NCBI GenBank assembly: GCA_035691305.1
Contig: DASSJF010000013.1
Span: forward strand, 22,653 to 86,652
Reading direction: 5' to 3'
Origin: a bacterium
Lineage (GTDB): Bacteria; Sysuimicrobiota; Sysuimicrobiia; Sysuimicrobiales; Segetimicrobiaceae
DNA length: 64,000 bases
This document shows, in pieces, positions 17,917 to 25,667 of this stretch. Under the pieces are notes generated by a model, which saw nothing but the letters and a program-made list of their open reading frames with translations, did no database searches and was not told the DNA's origin. The translations under genes were made by a program, and so were the position numbers. The first letter of the stretch is position 1; the number at the start of each line of letters is the position of its first letter.

Positions 17917-18402
17917 TCAGCGTTGCTGTCCGACGGTGCGGCCGCGGGCGATCAGGTCTTGTAGAAGGCCGAGGCCGTGCAGGAGGGCTTCCGGGCGCGG
18001 CGGGCATCCGGCGATGTACACGTCCACGGGCACGACTTTGTCCACCCCCTGCACGACCGCGTAGTTGTTGTAGAGACCGCCGGTGCTCGCGCAATCGCCC
18101 ATCGCGATGACCCACTTGGGCTCGAGCATCTGGTCGTAGATGTGCCGGACGACCGGCGCCATCTTCTGACTCACGCGGCCTGCCACGATCATGAGGTCGG
18201 CCTGGCGGGGCGAGGCACGGAACAGCTCCGATCCGTACCGCGCGATGTCGAACCGCGACGCGGCGCTGGAGATCATCTCGATCGCGCAGCAGGCGAGCCC
18301 GAACTGCACCGGCCAGACGGAACTCGCCCGCGCCCAGTTGAGGAGCCGGTCCACGGTCGTGGTCAGGACGTTCCGTTCGACGTCCCGCTGGGAACCGATC
18401 AC
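17917..18402 (-). CDS. nuoB: NADH-quinone oxidoreductase subunit B
   Basis: A 161-residue subunit holding cluster N2, the last before quinone. Ligands are the tandem Cys in [10 protein letters not shown], then the Cys of [10 protein letters not shown] and of [14 protein letters not shown]. The GTG at 18402 overlaps the nuoA stop (GTGA); the longer upstream frame runs antisense to nuoA and is not used. The start reads [12 protein letters not shown]. Confidence 0.96.
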   Translation of the reverse strand: MIGSQRDVERNVLTTTVDRLLNWARASSVWPVQFGLACCAIEMISSAASRFDIARYGSELFRASPRQADLMIVAGRVSQKMAPVVRHIYDQMLEPKWVIAMGDCASTGGLYNNYAVVQGVDKVVPVDVYIAGCPPRPEALLHGLGLLQDLIARGRTVGQQR

Positions 18403-18752
18403 TCCCACTCGAGGGCTCCCCGCTTCAGGACGTAGAGATAGCCCACGGCGAGCAGGCCGAGGAACGTGAACATCTCCACGATGCCGGCCGGCCCCAACTC
18501 GCGGACCAGGACGGCCCACGGATAGACGAAGACGATCTCGACGTCGAACAAAATGAAGAGCATCGCGATCAGGTAGTAGCGGATGGGGACGCGCCGCCAC
18601 GCGCCGCCCGACGGCCACACCCCCGCCTCGTACGGCAGGCCCTTCTGCAGCGTCGCGCGCCGGCCGCCGACCGCCATGTGGAGACCCATCAGCGTGCCGG
18701 CCAGGAGAAGCGCAAGCGTGAAGTGCACGAGAACGGGGACGTAGCCCGACAC
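18399..18752 (-). CDS. nuoA: NADH-quinone oxidoreductase subunit A
   Basis: A 117-residue protein with three membrane spans. The family motifs are [10 protein letters not shown] and [24 protein letters not shown], the latter with conserved membrane acidic residues. It is the first gene of the operon. The GTG start at 18752 has no Shine-Dalgarno sequence and lies only a few bases after a possible -10 element, so the operon mRNA may be leaderless. Confidence 0.96.
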   Translation of the reverse strand: MSGYVPVLVHFTLALLLAGTLMGLHMAVGGRRATLQKGLPYEAGVWPSGGAWRRVPIRYYLIAMLFILFDVEIVFVYPWAVLVRELGPAGIVEMFTFLGLLAVGYLYVLKRGALEWE

Positions 18753-18755
18753 GAA

Positions 18756-18787
18756 TTTATGATTGCAGAAGCGTTAGGGTGTGTCAA
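18756..18787 (-). promoter_or_regulatory. candidate promoter of the nuo operon
   Basis: On the minus strand there is a perfect -35 TTGACA (18787-18782), with CATAAA or AATCAT 17-20 bases on. A -10 there would start transcription at or within a few bases of the nuoA GTG. Confidence 0.4.
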
Positions 18788-18858
18788 CGCGGCGCGTCAC
18801 GCGGCTCGAGCCCGGGGCGCGGGGAAGCGCGCCCGCCGCGTGGCGCAGTCCGGCCGTC

Positions 18859-19995
18859 CTAGGCGGCGCGGCGCAGTTGAGGGACGACCGCGCGCAGCAC
18901 GTCGAGCGCGATGTCGACCTCCACGGCCGTGGTGGGGCGTCCCAGGGTCAAGCGCACCGCCGACGCCGCCCGCGCCGGCGGGACGCCGAGTGCCGTCAGC
19001 ACGTGGGACGCCTCCAGCGTGCCCGAGGAGCAGGCCGAGCCCGCGCTGACTGCGACGCCGCGCAGGTCCAGGGCGATGACGAGCGACTGGCTGTCGGTGC
19101 CGTCCACGGACACGTTCACGTTATTGGCGAGCCGCCGCCCGGGATCCCCGTTCAGCGCGACGCCGGGAATCGCAAGCGCCCCCGCGATCAGCCGGTCGCG
19201 CAGCGCGGTGACGCGCTCGGTTTCGTCGTCCATCTCGCGGCCGGCGATCCGGAGCGCCTCCCCAAGTCCCACGATGCCCGGCACGTTCTCCGTGCCGCCG
19301 CGGCGCCCGCGCTCGTGGCCGCCGCCGCGCTGCAGCGGCACGAGCGGCGTTCCCGTGCGTACGTACAGCGCCCCGACGCCTTTCGGTCCGTACCGCTTGT
19401 GGCCCGACAGCGATAGCAAATCGACCTGGAGGTCGTCGACCCGCGCCGGAAGCGCGCCCGCCCACTGGGTGGCATCGGTGTGGAACGACACGCCGCGCTC
19501 TCGCGCGATCGCGCCGATCTCCGAGACCGGCTGCAGCGTGCCGATCTCGTTGTTGGCGGCCATGATCGAAATCAGGGAGGTGTCGGGCCGCAGCGCCCGC
19601 CGCACGTCGTCCGGGTCAACGATGCCGGCGGCGCCGACGGGCACCATCGTAATCTCGTGGCCGCGCTCCTGAAGGAAGTGGCAGGCTTCGTGAATTGCGT
19701 GATGCTCGATGGTGGAGGTGACGACGTGGCCGCCGCGCGCGAACGCGACGCCGATGACGGCGAGGTTGTCCGCCTCGGTGGCGCCGCTGGTGAAGATGAT
19801 CTCCCCGGGACGCGCCCCCAGCAGCGACGCGACTTCGACCCGCGCGCGGTCCACCGCCGCCCGGGCTTCCTGCCCGAACGCGTGCATGCTGCTCGCGTTG
19901 CCGGGGCGGTCGGTGAAATACGGCAGCATCGCCGCGAGGACGCGCGGGTCCACCGGCGTGGTCGCCGCGTAGTCGAGATACACCCCCTCGGTCAA
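18859..19995 (-). CDS. cysteine desulfurase (NifS/IscS family)
   Basis: A 378-residue PLP enzyme that takes sulfur from cysteine for Fe-S cluster and other thio-cofactor assembly. Marks are YLDYAATTPVDPRVL, SGATEADNLA, the PLP lysine in LSGHKRYGPKGVGALY, and the active-site cysteine in SAGSACSSGTLEASHVL. The TTG at 19995 is taken as start; GTG 19983 is the alternative. The longer in-frame extension runs antisense-like through the MerR gene and is excluded. It lies 16 bases after the MerR-like gene, so the two are probably co-transcribed. Confidence 0.93.
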   Translation of the reverse strand: MTEGVYLDYAATTPVDPRVLAAMLPYFTDRPGNASSMHAFGQEARAAVDRARVEVASLLGARPGEIIFTSGATEADNLAVIGVAFARGGHVVTSTIEHHAIHEACHFLQERGHEITMVPVGAAGIVDPDDVRRALRPDTSLISIMAANNEIGTLQPVSEIGAIARERGVSFHTDATQWAGALPARVDDLQVDLLSLSGHKRYGPKGVGALYVRTGTPLVPLQRGGGHERGRRGGTENVPGIVGLGEALRIAGREMDDETERVTALRDRLIAGALAIPGVALNGDPGRRLANNVNVSVDGTDSQSLVIALDLRGVAVSAGSACSSGTLEASHVLTALGVPPARAASAVRLTLGRPTTAVEVDIALDVLRAVVPQLRRAA

Positions 19996-20011
19996 CGCGA
20001 TCGAGGCCGGC

Positions 20012-20383
20012 CTAATGCCGGATCGCGCGTTCGCGCCGGCGGGCGCTGCGGGGCAACCCGATGGCCACGACGCCCCGGCGGGCGCGGCTCCGCCGCGTCG
20101 ACGGCGCACGCCGGGCGCGGCCGGGCGCGGCCTTGCGCCGCGTGCGGGGCTCGACGACACGGAGACCTTGGAAGGCCGCCGGGGTGCCGCCGCGGCCGGA
20201 TGCCAGGTAGACGGCGCGCTGCAGAATCTCCACTTCGGCCCACGAATACCGGCGCGGACGGCGGGCCGCCCGGGGTAGCAGAGCCCTATCCCAGCGGCGC
20301 AGCGAGGCGGGCGATAGCCCGGTCAATTCGGCGACAAGACGCGGCTGCAAAAGCGGTGCGGTGAAATGGCCCATGGCAAACAC
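20012..20383 (-). CDS. MerR-like helix-turn-helix protein
   Basis: A 123-residue protein. Residues about 12-60 match a MerR-type winged helix (LVAELTGLSPASLRRWDR, then RRYSWAEVEILQRAVYLA). The second half is Arg-rich (RRKAAPGRARRAPSTRRSRA) and lacks the usual coiled-coil dimer helix and any effector domain. The start is GTG 20383 or the internal ATG at 20374 (GGGAGC precedes the GTG). It is the upstream partner of the cysteine desulfurase gene and may regulate it. The basic tail could bind nucleic acid nonspecifically. Confidence 0.7.
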   Translation of the reverse strand: MFAMGHFTAPLLQPRLVAELTGLSPASLRRWDRALLPRAARRPRRYSWAEVEILQRAVYLASGRGGTPAAFQGLRVVEPRTRRKAAPGRARRAPSTRRSRARRGVVAIGLPRSARRRERAIRH

Positions 20384-20406
20384 GCTCCCAGATGAGCGAT
20401 GTGACT

Positions 20407-20415
20407 AGTATACCA
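20407..20415 (-). promoter_or_regulatory. extended -10 promoter for the MerR-like/cysteine desulfurase pair
   Basis: TGGTATACT on the minus strand is an extended -10 (TGn plus TATACT). It is 24 bases before the GTG at 20383. No good -35 is seen at standard spacing; a TTGACA at 20451-20446 is too far. Confidence 0.5.
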
Positions 20416-20470
20416 GGAACGGCCGGCGGGCCGCCGCAGGTCGATTGTCAAGATATCTCACGTTTCGCTG

Positions 20471-21295
20471 TCAGGGTTTGCTGGCGGCCACGATCGCCCA
20501 ACGGTGCACAAACCGGACGGTCTCGCCCTCGACGGAGACGGCCATCCCGGCGCGATCGCCCGGCGCCGATTCGAGCAGGCGCGTCCGCACGACCGCCGCG
20601 CGGTCGGCCGGCGTGTGCGCCAGGCGCAGCCACTCGTCTAATTCGCGATTCTGCGATCCCTCCGCGCGGCCCGTGACCGTCAGTCCTTCGCCCTCGAGCA
20701 GCGCCGCGATCCCGCGCGCGCTTTCCATGCCCATGTGGGACGGATCCCGGAGGTTCTCGATCTCATTTTGAAGCGCCCGCGCGCGCTCATCCTCCGAGCC
20801 GACGAGGTCACTCACCACAACCCGCCCGCCCGACTCCGTCACCCTCACGATTTCCCGGAGCACGGCGCGAGGCTCACCGAAGTGATGCAGCGCGTACGTG
20901 TTCGCGACGAGGGAAAAGGCGCCGTCGCAGAACGGCATCCGCTCCGCGGCGCCGCGCACCAGAGAGACGATCCCGGCCGGCGACGACGACGACGCCTCGC
21001 GAATGCGCCGCCGGGCCTGCTGCAGCATGGCGGCCGTCAGGTCGAGACCCACCGCGTGCCGGACCAAGGGGGACAACGTCAGGAGCAGCGTCCCGGGGCC
21101 GCAGGCGACGTCGAGGAGGCGGTCCACAAACGCAGGCGCCGCGAGCCGCAGCAGCGCTTCGTTCTCCTCGCGGCGCACTGTGACACGGCTGTGCGCGTAA
21201 GATTGCGCCGTCGCGGTGAAGCGCGCCTCGTTGACGCGCCGGGCGTCGGCGGGGCCGCCGCGGCCCGCTCCGTCCCGGCCCTCCCGATTCGTCAT
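20471..21295 (-). CDS. class I SAM-dependent methyltransferase
   Basis: A 274-residue UbiE-like methyltransferase. SAM motif I is LLDVACGPGTLLLTL (about 60-75), followed by HAVGLDLTAAML, the acidic end of strand 2, and the post-motif region FSLVANTYALHHFGEP and ESGGRVVVSDLV. The substrate is unknown; a small molecule is more likely than nucleic acid. Its start overlaps the PHP gene stop by four bases (ATGA). It is the last of five genes running from thyX. Confidence 0.9.
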   Translation of the reverse strand: MTNREGRDGAGRGGPADARRVNEARFTATAQSYAHSRVTVRREENEALLRLAAPAFVDRLLDVACGPGTLLLTLSPLVRHAVGLDLTAAMLQQARRRIREASSSSPAGIVSLVRGAAERMPFCDGAFSLVANTYALHHFGEPRAVLREIVRVTESGGRVVVSDLVGSEDERARALQNEIENLRDPSHMGMESARGIAALLEGEGLTVTGRAEGSQNRELDEWLRLAHTPADRAAVVRTRLLESAPGDRAGMAVSVEGETVRFVHRWAIVAASKP

Positions 21296-22149
21296 GCGAG
21301 CGCCACCATGGTGCGGCGCCGTCCCGCGAACGTCGCGACCTCCGCGTATCCGGCGCCTCGGGCCAGCGCGGCGCCGCGGTCAAAGTCTCGCGCGACGTCC
21401 TCGGGCGTGTGCGCGTCCGAATTGATGAGGGTCGGCACGCCGGCCCGGCGGCAGGCGGCCAGAAACGCGGGAGCGGGATAGAGCTCCCCGACGGGCTTGC
21501 GCAGACCGGCGGTGTTGATCTCGGCGCAGACCCCGGCGCGGGCGAACGCCTCGGCTGCCGCCTCGTACTGGTCGAGGATATCGACGGCCGGACGGTACCC
21601 GCACACCTTGATCACGTCCGGGTGTCCGATGAAGTCGAAGAATCCGGTGCCGGCGGCCGCGGCGATCAGCGAAAAGTATCGCCGGTAGGCGTCGAGCACG
21701 TCGCGACGCTCCCATTCCTCGGTCTTCGACAGGTCGTCGAAGCCCCACCAGACGCCCCCCCGGTCCTCCGGCGGGATCCAGTGCACCGAGCCGATCGTGT
21801 AGTCCCACGGATAGAGATCCATCAGTCGCTCGAGCTCCCGCTCGTAGCCCGGCAGATAGTCCCACTCGAGCGCGACCATGACGGGCAGCCCGGCCTTGCG
21901 CGCCGCCTCGATGAGCTGCAGGTAGTCGTCCAGCGACTCGGTATTCTGCTCGTCGATCCAGCCGGACACGGCATCGCGCGGTGGATACATCGCGCGGCAT
22001 TCGCGAAACCGGTGTGGATGCTCGCTGAAGCCGATCTCCGTCAGGCCGCGCGCGTTCGCCGTCTCGACGAACCGCCCGAGCCATTCGAGCGTCCAGGGTC
22101 CGCGCTCGAGGTGTAGGTGGTAGTCGGCGCGCATCGTCGCGGCGGTCAT
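21292..22149 (-). CDS. PHP-domain phosphoesterase (histidinol-phosphatase-like)
   Basis: A 285-residue metal-dependent phosphoesterase. Metal ligands are visible in DYHLHLERG near the N-terminus, GFSEHPHRF, VALEWDYLPG, FIGHPDVIK, and SDAHTPEDV near the C-terminus. This is the HisK-type subgroup of the PHP family, but there are no his genes nearby, so another phosphorylated substrate is possible. It starts four bases after the metallophosphoesterase stop and overlaps the methyltransferase start. Confidence 0.9.
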   Translation of the reverse strand: MTAATMRADYHLHLERGPWTLEWLGRFVETANARGLTEIGFSEHPHRFRECRAMYPPRDAVSGWIDEQNTESLDDYLQLIEAARKAGLPVMVALEWDYLPGYERELERLMDLYPWDYTIGSVHWIPPEDRGGVWWGFDDLSKTEEWERRDVLDAYRRYFSLIAAAAGTGFFDFIGHPDVIKVCGYRPAVDILDQYEAAAEAFARAGVCAEINTAGLRKPVGELYPAPAFLAACRRAGVPTLINSDAHTPEDVARDFDRGAALARGAGYAEVATFAGRRRTMVALA

Positions 22150-22153
22150 ACGG

Positions 22154-22849
22154 TCACAGCCGCCCGCTCCGGATCCGCCGGACGAAGCTCTGCGCGTCCG
22201 GATGGTCGCTCGTCAGCAAGTCCTGAATCACCGCCTCGCGGTCGTACTCGATCCGAACGATCTCCGCGCGCCACGCGCCGCGCTCGAGCGTCAGAATCGC
22301 CCACGCCGGACGCGGAATGCCGTCGAATGGGAAGCCCACGCTGCCCGCGTTGACGATCAGGCCGCCCGCGACTTCACGGATGTAGGCCCGATGGATGTGT
22401 CCGTAGACGAGCGTGCGGGCCTCCGCCTGTTCGAACGCGCGGGCGACGGTCGCGGCGGGAGACGACGGCTCGATCAAATCGGTCGTCGACCACGGCGTCG
22501 CGTGCACCAGCACGAGCGGCGGCCCACCGGGGGCGTCGACGCGCCGCGACCGCGGCAGCGCGCGCAGCCAGTCCACCTGCTCCGGCGTGAGCCGGGTCCG
22601 CGCCCACGCGGCGACGGCGCCGGCCGCGCCCTCGGGGGAGGCGGCGACCATCTCGTCCGTGTTCCCGACCACAGCCGGGTAGCCGCCCTCGATGAGGCGC
22701 TCGACGGCTTCGCGCGGACGCGGTCCGCCGAACGCGAAATCGCCGCCATTGAGGATTCGGTCGAAGGGCCCGCGCGCGCGGATGTCGGCGAGCACCGCCT
22801 CCAGCGCGGCGACGTTGCCGTGGACGTCGGAGAAGATGGCGACTCGCAC
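22154..22849 (-). CDS. calcineurin-type metallophosphoesterase
   Basis: A 231-residue phosphoesterase of the YfcE-like group. Metal-binding blocks are FSDVHGNVAAL at the N-terminus, NGGDFAFGG, VVGNTDE, VHATPWS and VYGHIHRAY. The fold is complete and of normal length. GTG start at 22849. Genes on both sides are within a few bases, so it is part of the thyX-to-methyltransferase run. The substrate (cyclic nucleotide, nucleotide or other phosphoester) is not inferable. Confidence 0.9.
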   Translation of the reverse strand: MRVAIFSDVHGNVAALEAVLADIRARGPFDRILNGGDFAFGGPRPREAVERLIEGGYPAVVGNTDEMVAASPEGAAGAVAAWARTRLTPEQVDWLRALPRSRRVDAPGGPPLVLVHATPWSTTDLIEPSSPAATVARAFEQAEARTLVYGHIHRAYIREVAGGLIVNAGSVGFPFDGIPRPAWAILTLERGAWRAEIVRIEYDREAVIQDLLTSDHPDAQSFVRRIRSGRL

Positions 22850-22855
22850 GGTCCC

Positions 22856-23506
22856 CTAGCGGGCGGCGCCCGCTCTGACGAGCGGCACGCCGAACACCGC
22901 CTCGAGGAAGCGGGCGACGATCCGGCCGGTCGCTCCCCAGATCACGTCGGAGCCCGCCTGATAGTAGTACATCACCACGCTGTCGCCCCGAGGCCGGCGG
23001 TAGAGTTCCGTGCGGACGTTGTGCGGATCGAGGAGCGTGCGCAGCGGCACGACGAGCACCGCGCGGACTTCATCGGCGCTGACGCGCAGGCGCGCCGGAT
23101 ACGGCAGCGTGCCGGCGAACGGCGAGACCATGAACCCCGAGATCGCCGCCTCCTCGTCGTCGAGACCGCCCAGCAGCGTGACGTCCGACGGCGGGACGCC
23201 GATCTCCTCATGCGTCTCGCGCAGCGCACCGGCGGCCGGATCCTCGCCGGCGTCGAGCGCGCCGCCGGGAAACGAGATCTGGCCCTTGTGGTGCTCCACG
23301 TGATCGGTGCGCCGCGTAAAGATAAGCGCCGGGCCGCCCTCCGTCACGACGAGCGGCAACAGCACCGCCGCCCGGCGGAGGCCCGCGCCGAGCGGCGCGA
23401 TCCGGCGGGGACGATCGAGCACCGTGCGGATATGCGTGAACAGCGCGTCGGGGTCCGAGAGCAGCGCGGCCTGGTCCGGCCGAGCGCGTGATTCATTCGA
23501 ATTCAC
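22856..23506 (-). CDS. NUDIX hydrolase, CoA pyrophosphatase-like
   Basis: A 216-residue NUDIX enzyme. The NUDIX box is GGALDAGEDPAAGALRETHEEIGV. Just before it, EHHKGQISFPGG matches the extra motif of the CoA-diphosphatase subgroup (NudL type), which cleaves CoA or acyl-CoA to phosphopantetheine products. The GTG at 23506 is chosen because AAGGAGG sits five bases upstream; the much longer in-frame extension overlaps thyX and has no homology. It follows thyX on the same strand. Confidence 0.9.
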   Translation of the reverse strand: MNSNESRARPDQAALLSDPDALFTHIRTVLDRPRRIAPLGAGLRRAAVLLPLVVTEGGPALIFTRRTDHVEHHKGQISFPGGALDAGEDPAAGALRETHEEIGVPPSDVTLLGGLDDEEAAISGFMVSPFAGTLPYPARLRVSADEVRAVLVVPLRTLLDPHNVRTELYRRPRGDSVVMYYYQAGSDVIWGATGRIVARFLEAVFGVPLVRAGAAR

Positions 23507-23613
23507 CAGTGCCTCCTTCACGCCGGACGCCGTCATGATACCACGCGGTGCCGGAACCGAGAAAGCACGCCTGCGGGTGCCCGCGTTTGAGCGTGCCGGC
23601 GGTCGAGCGCGGC

Positions 23614-25164
23614 TCAGGCCCAGGGCACCGCCACGCCGAGCGCGGCGAGCTTGCCCTCGAGTTCTGCGCGCTCGCGGTTCCGGGCGAGACCGCCGTCTTT
23701 CCGCCGCGTAAGGAGCCCGTGCCGCTCCGCGGCGGCGATCGCGCCGGCACGGTCGCCGAGGTTGATGAGCCGGATCAACTCGGCCTCGATCGCGGACAGG
23801 TGCATCGCGCGGCGCCGGTAGTCGAGGAATGCCTCCCAGACGACCGGCACCCACTTCGCCACGATCTCCCCGCCGATCACCCGCGCGTACGAGCGGATCT
23901 CTTCCTGTGCGTGGTCGTCCATGCGCAGGTCGAGGAAGTGCAGCAGGTTGTGCAGATTGATCTTCCAGTACGCCTCGGTATACGTGGAGAGCGGAAGATC
24001 CTTGCGGGCCTGCTCGCGCGCGACGCCCGCGGCAAGCCGTTCGTCGTACACGCGCCGCGCTTCGTCTTGGAGCGCGCGCTCGGCGGCGGAGAGCGTCTCG
24101 CCGACCTCGACCGGCAGCGTGCCGCCGCTCCCCTGCCGGTTCGCCGCGGACTGGGCGCGCCACCGACCGGGCGGCGTCTGCTGTGTCGCGTCGATGGCGA
24201 CGGAATACCGCGTGCTGTACTCGTTGACTGAGTTGTGGGTCACGATGCCGTTGGCGATGAAGTTATGGTACGGCCCCTCGACTTCGACGTCGTAAGTTTC
24301 CTTTTCGCCGATGTACTCGAATCGCTCGACGCGCTCGAGTCTAGCCGCGACGATGTCGGAGGTTCCGGACGGTTGCCGCGCCGGGACCGCGCCGTTCACA
24401 TACAGGTGGTAGTCGCCGTCGGTCCAAACCGCACGGCCGTTGCGCGTCCCCAGTCCCGTTGCCGCCTCGAGGGTCTGCCAGCCGCCCGCGAATTTGAAGC
24501 GATGGTCGGCGGTGCATTCGATCGCCTTGCCGTCGGATAGCGTCATTCGGAACACCGGTTTGGTTCCGTTCTTGAACACGCCGGCGACGCGCACGGGCTG
24601 AAGCGCTCCCGTGTCCTCGTTCATCTGCCGCACGTGCACCCGGCGGCGCCGCGCTGCCGAGCTTACCGATGTTTCATACAGTTCTTCGATGCTCACACGG
24701 CGTAACGCTCCGCGAGCGTGGGGGGCGTAATTCGCTTCGACAAAAAGCTCCGCGGCGGCGGCGAGGCACGCGGTGCGGTGCCGCACCCACTGCCGCCACG
24801 TATCCATCGGCACGCGCACGTGAAACTTGATGTCGCACATTTCGTAAGGTGTGCTGTGCCTGTGACGCATCAAGTAGCGAATGAGTCCGCGATCTTCATG
24901 GATCTTCTTGGTGCCCGCCCCGTAGGAAATGCGCGCCGCCTGCACGATGGCACCGTCATCACCCATGTAATCGAGCACGCGCACGAAACCGTCGTCGAGG
25001 ACTTTGAACGGTTGGCCGAGGATCGCGTCGAGCGCGGCGACATGCGTGCGCGTGAGCAGCTCGGCGGCCGGCCGCGCCTCCGGCGTCTCGCCGTCGGGCG
25101 GTTCGGGGACGGGTTTCGATGCGTCGCGAAGCTCCGGGTCGAGGTCCGAAGGGCGGCGGCTCAT
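23614..25164 (-). CDS. thyX: FAD-dependent thymidylate synthase ThyX interrupted by a mini-intein
   Basis: ThyX methylates dUMP to dTMP using methylene-tetrahydrofolate, FAD and NADPH. The precursor is 516 residues from ATG 25164 (AGGAGG ten bases upstream; an in-frame GTG at 25206 is the alternative). The ThyX signature RHRTASVNEYSTRY is split after RHRTA (about residues 128-132) by a 179-residue intein, and resumes as SVNEYSTRYS at 312. The spliced product would be 337 residues. The N-extein carries QAARISYGAGTKK and MRHRHSTPYEM; the C-extein carries NLHNLLHFLDLRMDDHAQEEIR. The enzyme should be inactive without splicing because the intein sits in the substrate-binding motif. It heads the run thyX-NUDIX-MPE-PHP-methyltransferase. 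Confidence 0.95.
   Translation of the reverse strand: MSRRPSDLDPELRDASKPVPEPPDGETPEARPAAELLTRTHVAALDAILGQPFKVLDDGFVRVLDYMGDDGAIVQAARISYGAGTKKIHEDRGLIRYLMRHRHSTPYEMCDIKFHVRVPMDTWRQWVRHRTACLAAAAELFVEANYAPHARGALRRVSIEELYETSVSSAARRRRVHVRQMNEDTGALQPVRVAGVFKNGTKPVFRMTLSDGKAIECTADHRFKFAGGWQTLEAATGLGTRNGRAVWTDGDYHLYVNGAVPARQPSGTSDIVAARLERVERFEYIGEKETYDVEVEGPYHNFIANGIVTHNSVNEYSTRYSVAIDATQQTPPGRWRAQSAANRQGSGGTLPVEVGETLSAAERALQDEARRVYDERLAAGVAREQARKDLPLSTYTEAYWKINLHNLLHFLDLRMDDHAQEEIRSYARVIGGEIVAKWVPVVWEAFLDYRRRAMHLSAIEAELIRLINLGDRAGAIAAAERHGLLTRRKDGGLARNRERAELEGKLAALGVAVPWA
24232..24768 (-). other. mini-intein within thyX (protein-splicing element)
   Basis: It runs from Cys133 to Asn311 of the precursor (179 residues). 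Block A begins with CLAAAAELFV. Block B carries the Thr-x-x-His motif in ECTADHRF (Thr218, His221). Blocks F and G read ETYDVEVEGPYHNF and IANGIVTHN, with penultimate His310 and terminal Asn311. The +1 extein residue is Ser312. This is a complete class 1 splicing set. The distance between B and F is about 70 residues with no LAGLIDADG or HNH motif, so the homing endonuclease has been lost. Confidence 0.93.
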
Positions 25165-25218
25165 GCGGGTACTGCCTCCTGCCGCGGGCGCTGCTGTGAT
25201 AGACACGGATATTCGTAG

Positions 25219-25247
25219 AGGACATTGCGGAAACCTCGCGGTATAAT
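25219..25247 (+). promoter_or_regulatory. sigma70-type promoter of the ferredoxin gene
   Basis: A perfect TATAAT at 25242-25247, with AGGACA (4 of 6 matches to TTGACA) at 25219-25224, 17 bases apart. Transcription would begin near 25254, giving a 40-base leader that holds the AAGGAGG site. Confidence 0.7.
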
Positions 25248-25294
25248 GGGGGTCGGCGACGGGAAGTCCCGAAGGAGAGAAGGAGGCACGCAGG

Positions 25295-25588
25295 ATGACC
25301 TATACGATCACCGAGCCCTGCATCAACGTCAAGGACCGTTCGTGCGTCGAGGTCTGCCCGGTGGACTGCATCCATCCGAAGGCGGACGAGGACCAGGGCG
25401 AGGTGATGCTCTACATCCATCCGGACGAGTGCATCGACTGCGGAGCGTGCGAATCGGTGTGTCCGGTAACGGCGATCTTCGCCGAGGCCGACGTGCCGGA
25501 TCAATGGAAGAACTTCAACGAAATCAACGCGGACTATTTCAAGATGAGCAAGGAAGAGTTCGCGGCCAAACACGGCCGCAACCCCTGA
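25295..25588 (+). CDS. 7Fe ferredoxin ([3Fe-4S][4Fe-4S])
   Basis: A 97-residue ferredoxin of the Azotobacter FdI/FdxA type. Cys9, Cys17 and Cys56 fit the [3Fe-4S] site; Cys21, Cys46, Cys49 and Cys52 fit the [4Fe-4S] site; Cys25 is the extra free cysteine typical of the family. The start has a strong AAGGAGG site. It stands alone between a consensus promoter and a strong hairpin, implying a single-gene, well expressed transcript. It is a plausible electron acceptor for the 2-oxoacid:ferredoxin oxidoreductase at 43580-46319 (inference). Confidence 0.95.
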   Translation: MTYTITEPCINVKDRSCVEVCPVDCIHPKADEDQGEVMLYIHPDECIDCGACESVCPVTAIFAEADVPDQWKNFNEINADYFKMSKEEFAAKHGRNP

Positions 25589-25602
25589 GTTTCTCCGGCG
25601 CC

Positions 25603-25648
25603 TGAACGACCGGGCCCGGCGGCCACAGCCGCCGGGCCCGGTCGTTCA
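25603..25648. terminator. long perfect hairpin between convergent genes
   Basis: A perfect 21-bp stem (25603-25623 with 25628-25648) and a CACA loop. No T-run follows on either strand, so it would act as a T-less, bidirectional terminator for the ferredoxin and cupredoxin genes. Confidence 0.75.
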
Positions 25649-25667
25649 TCTCGAAAAAGGCGCCGCC

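Noticed and set aside
20413..20451. TTGACA plus TATACT as one promoter for the MerR-like gene
   Set aside because: Their spacing is 33 bases, far beyond 17-20; the -10 is better explained as an extended -10 alone.
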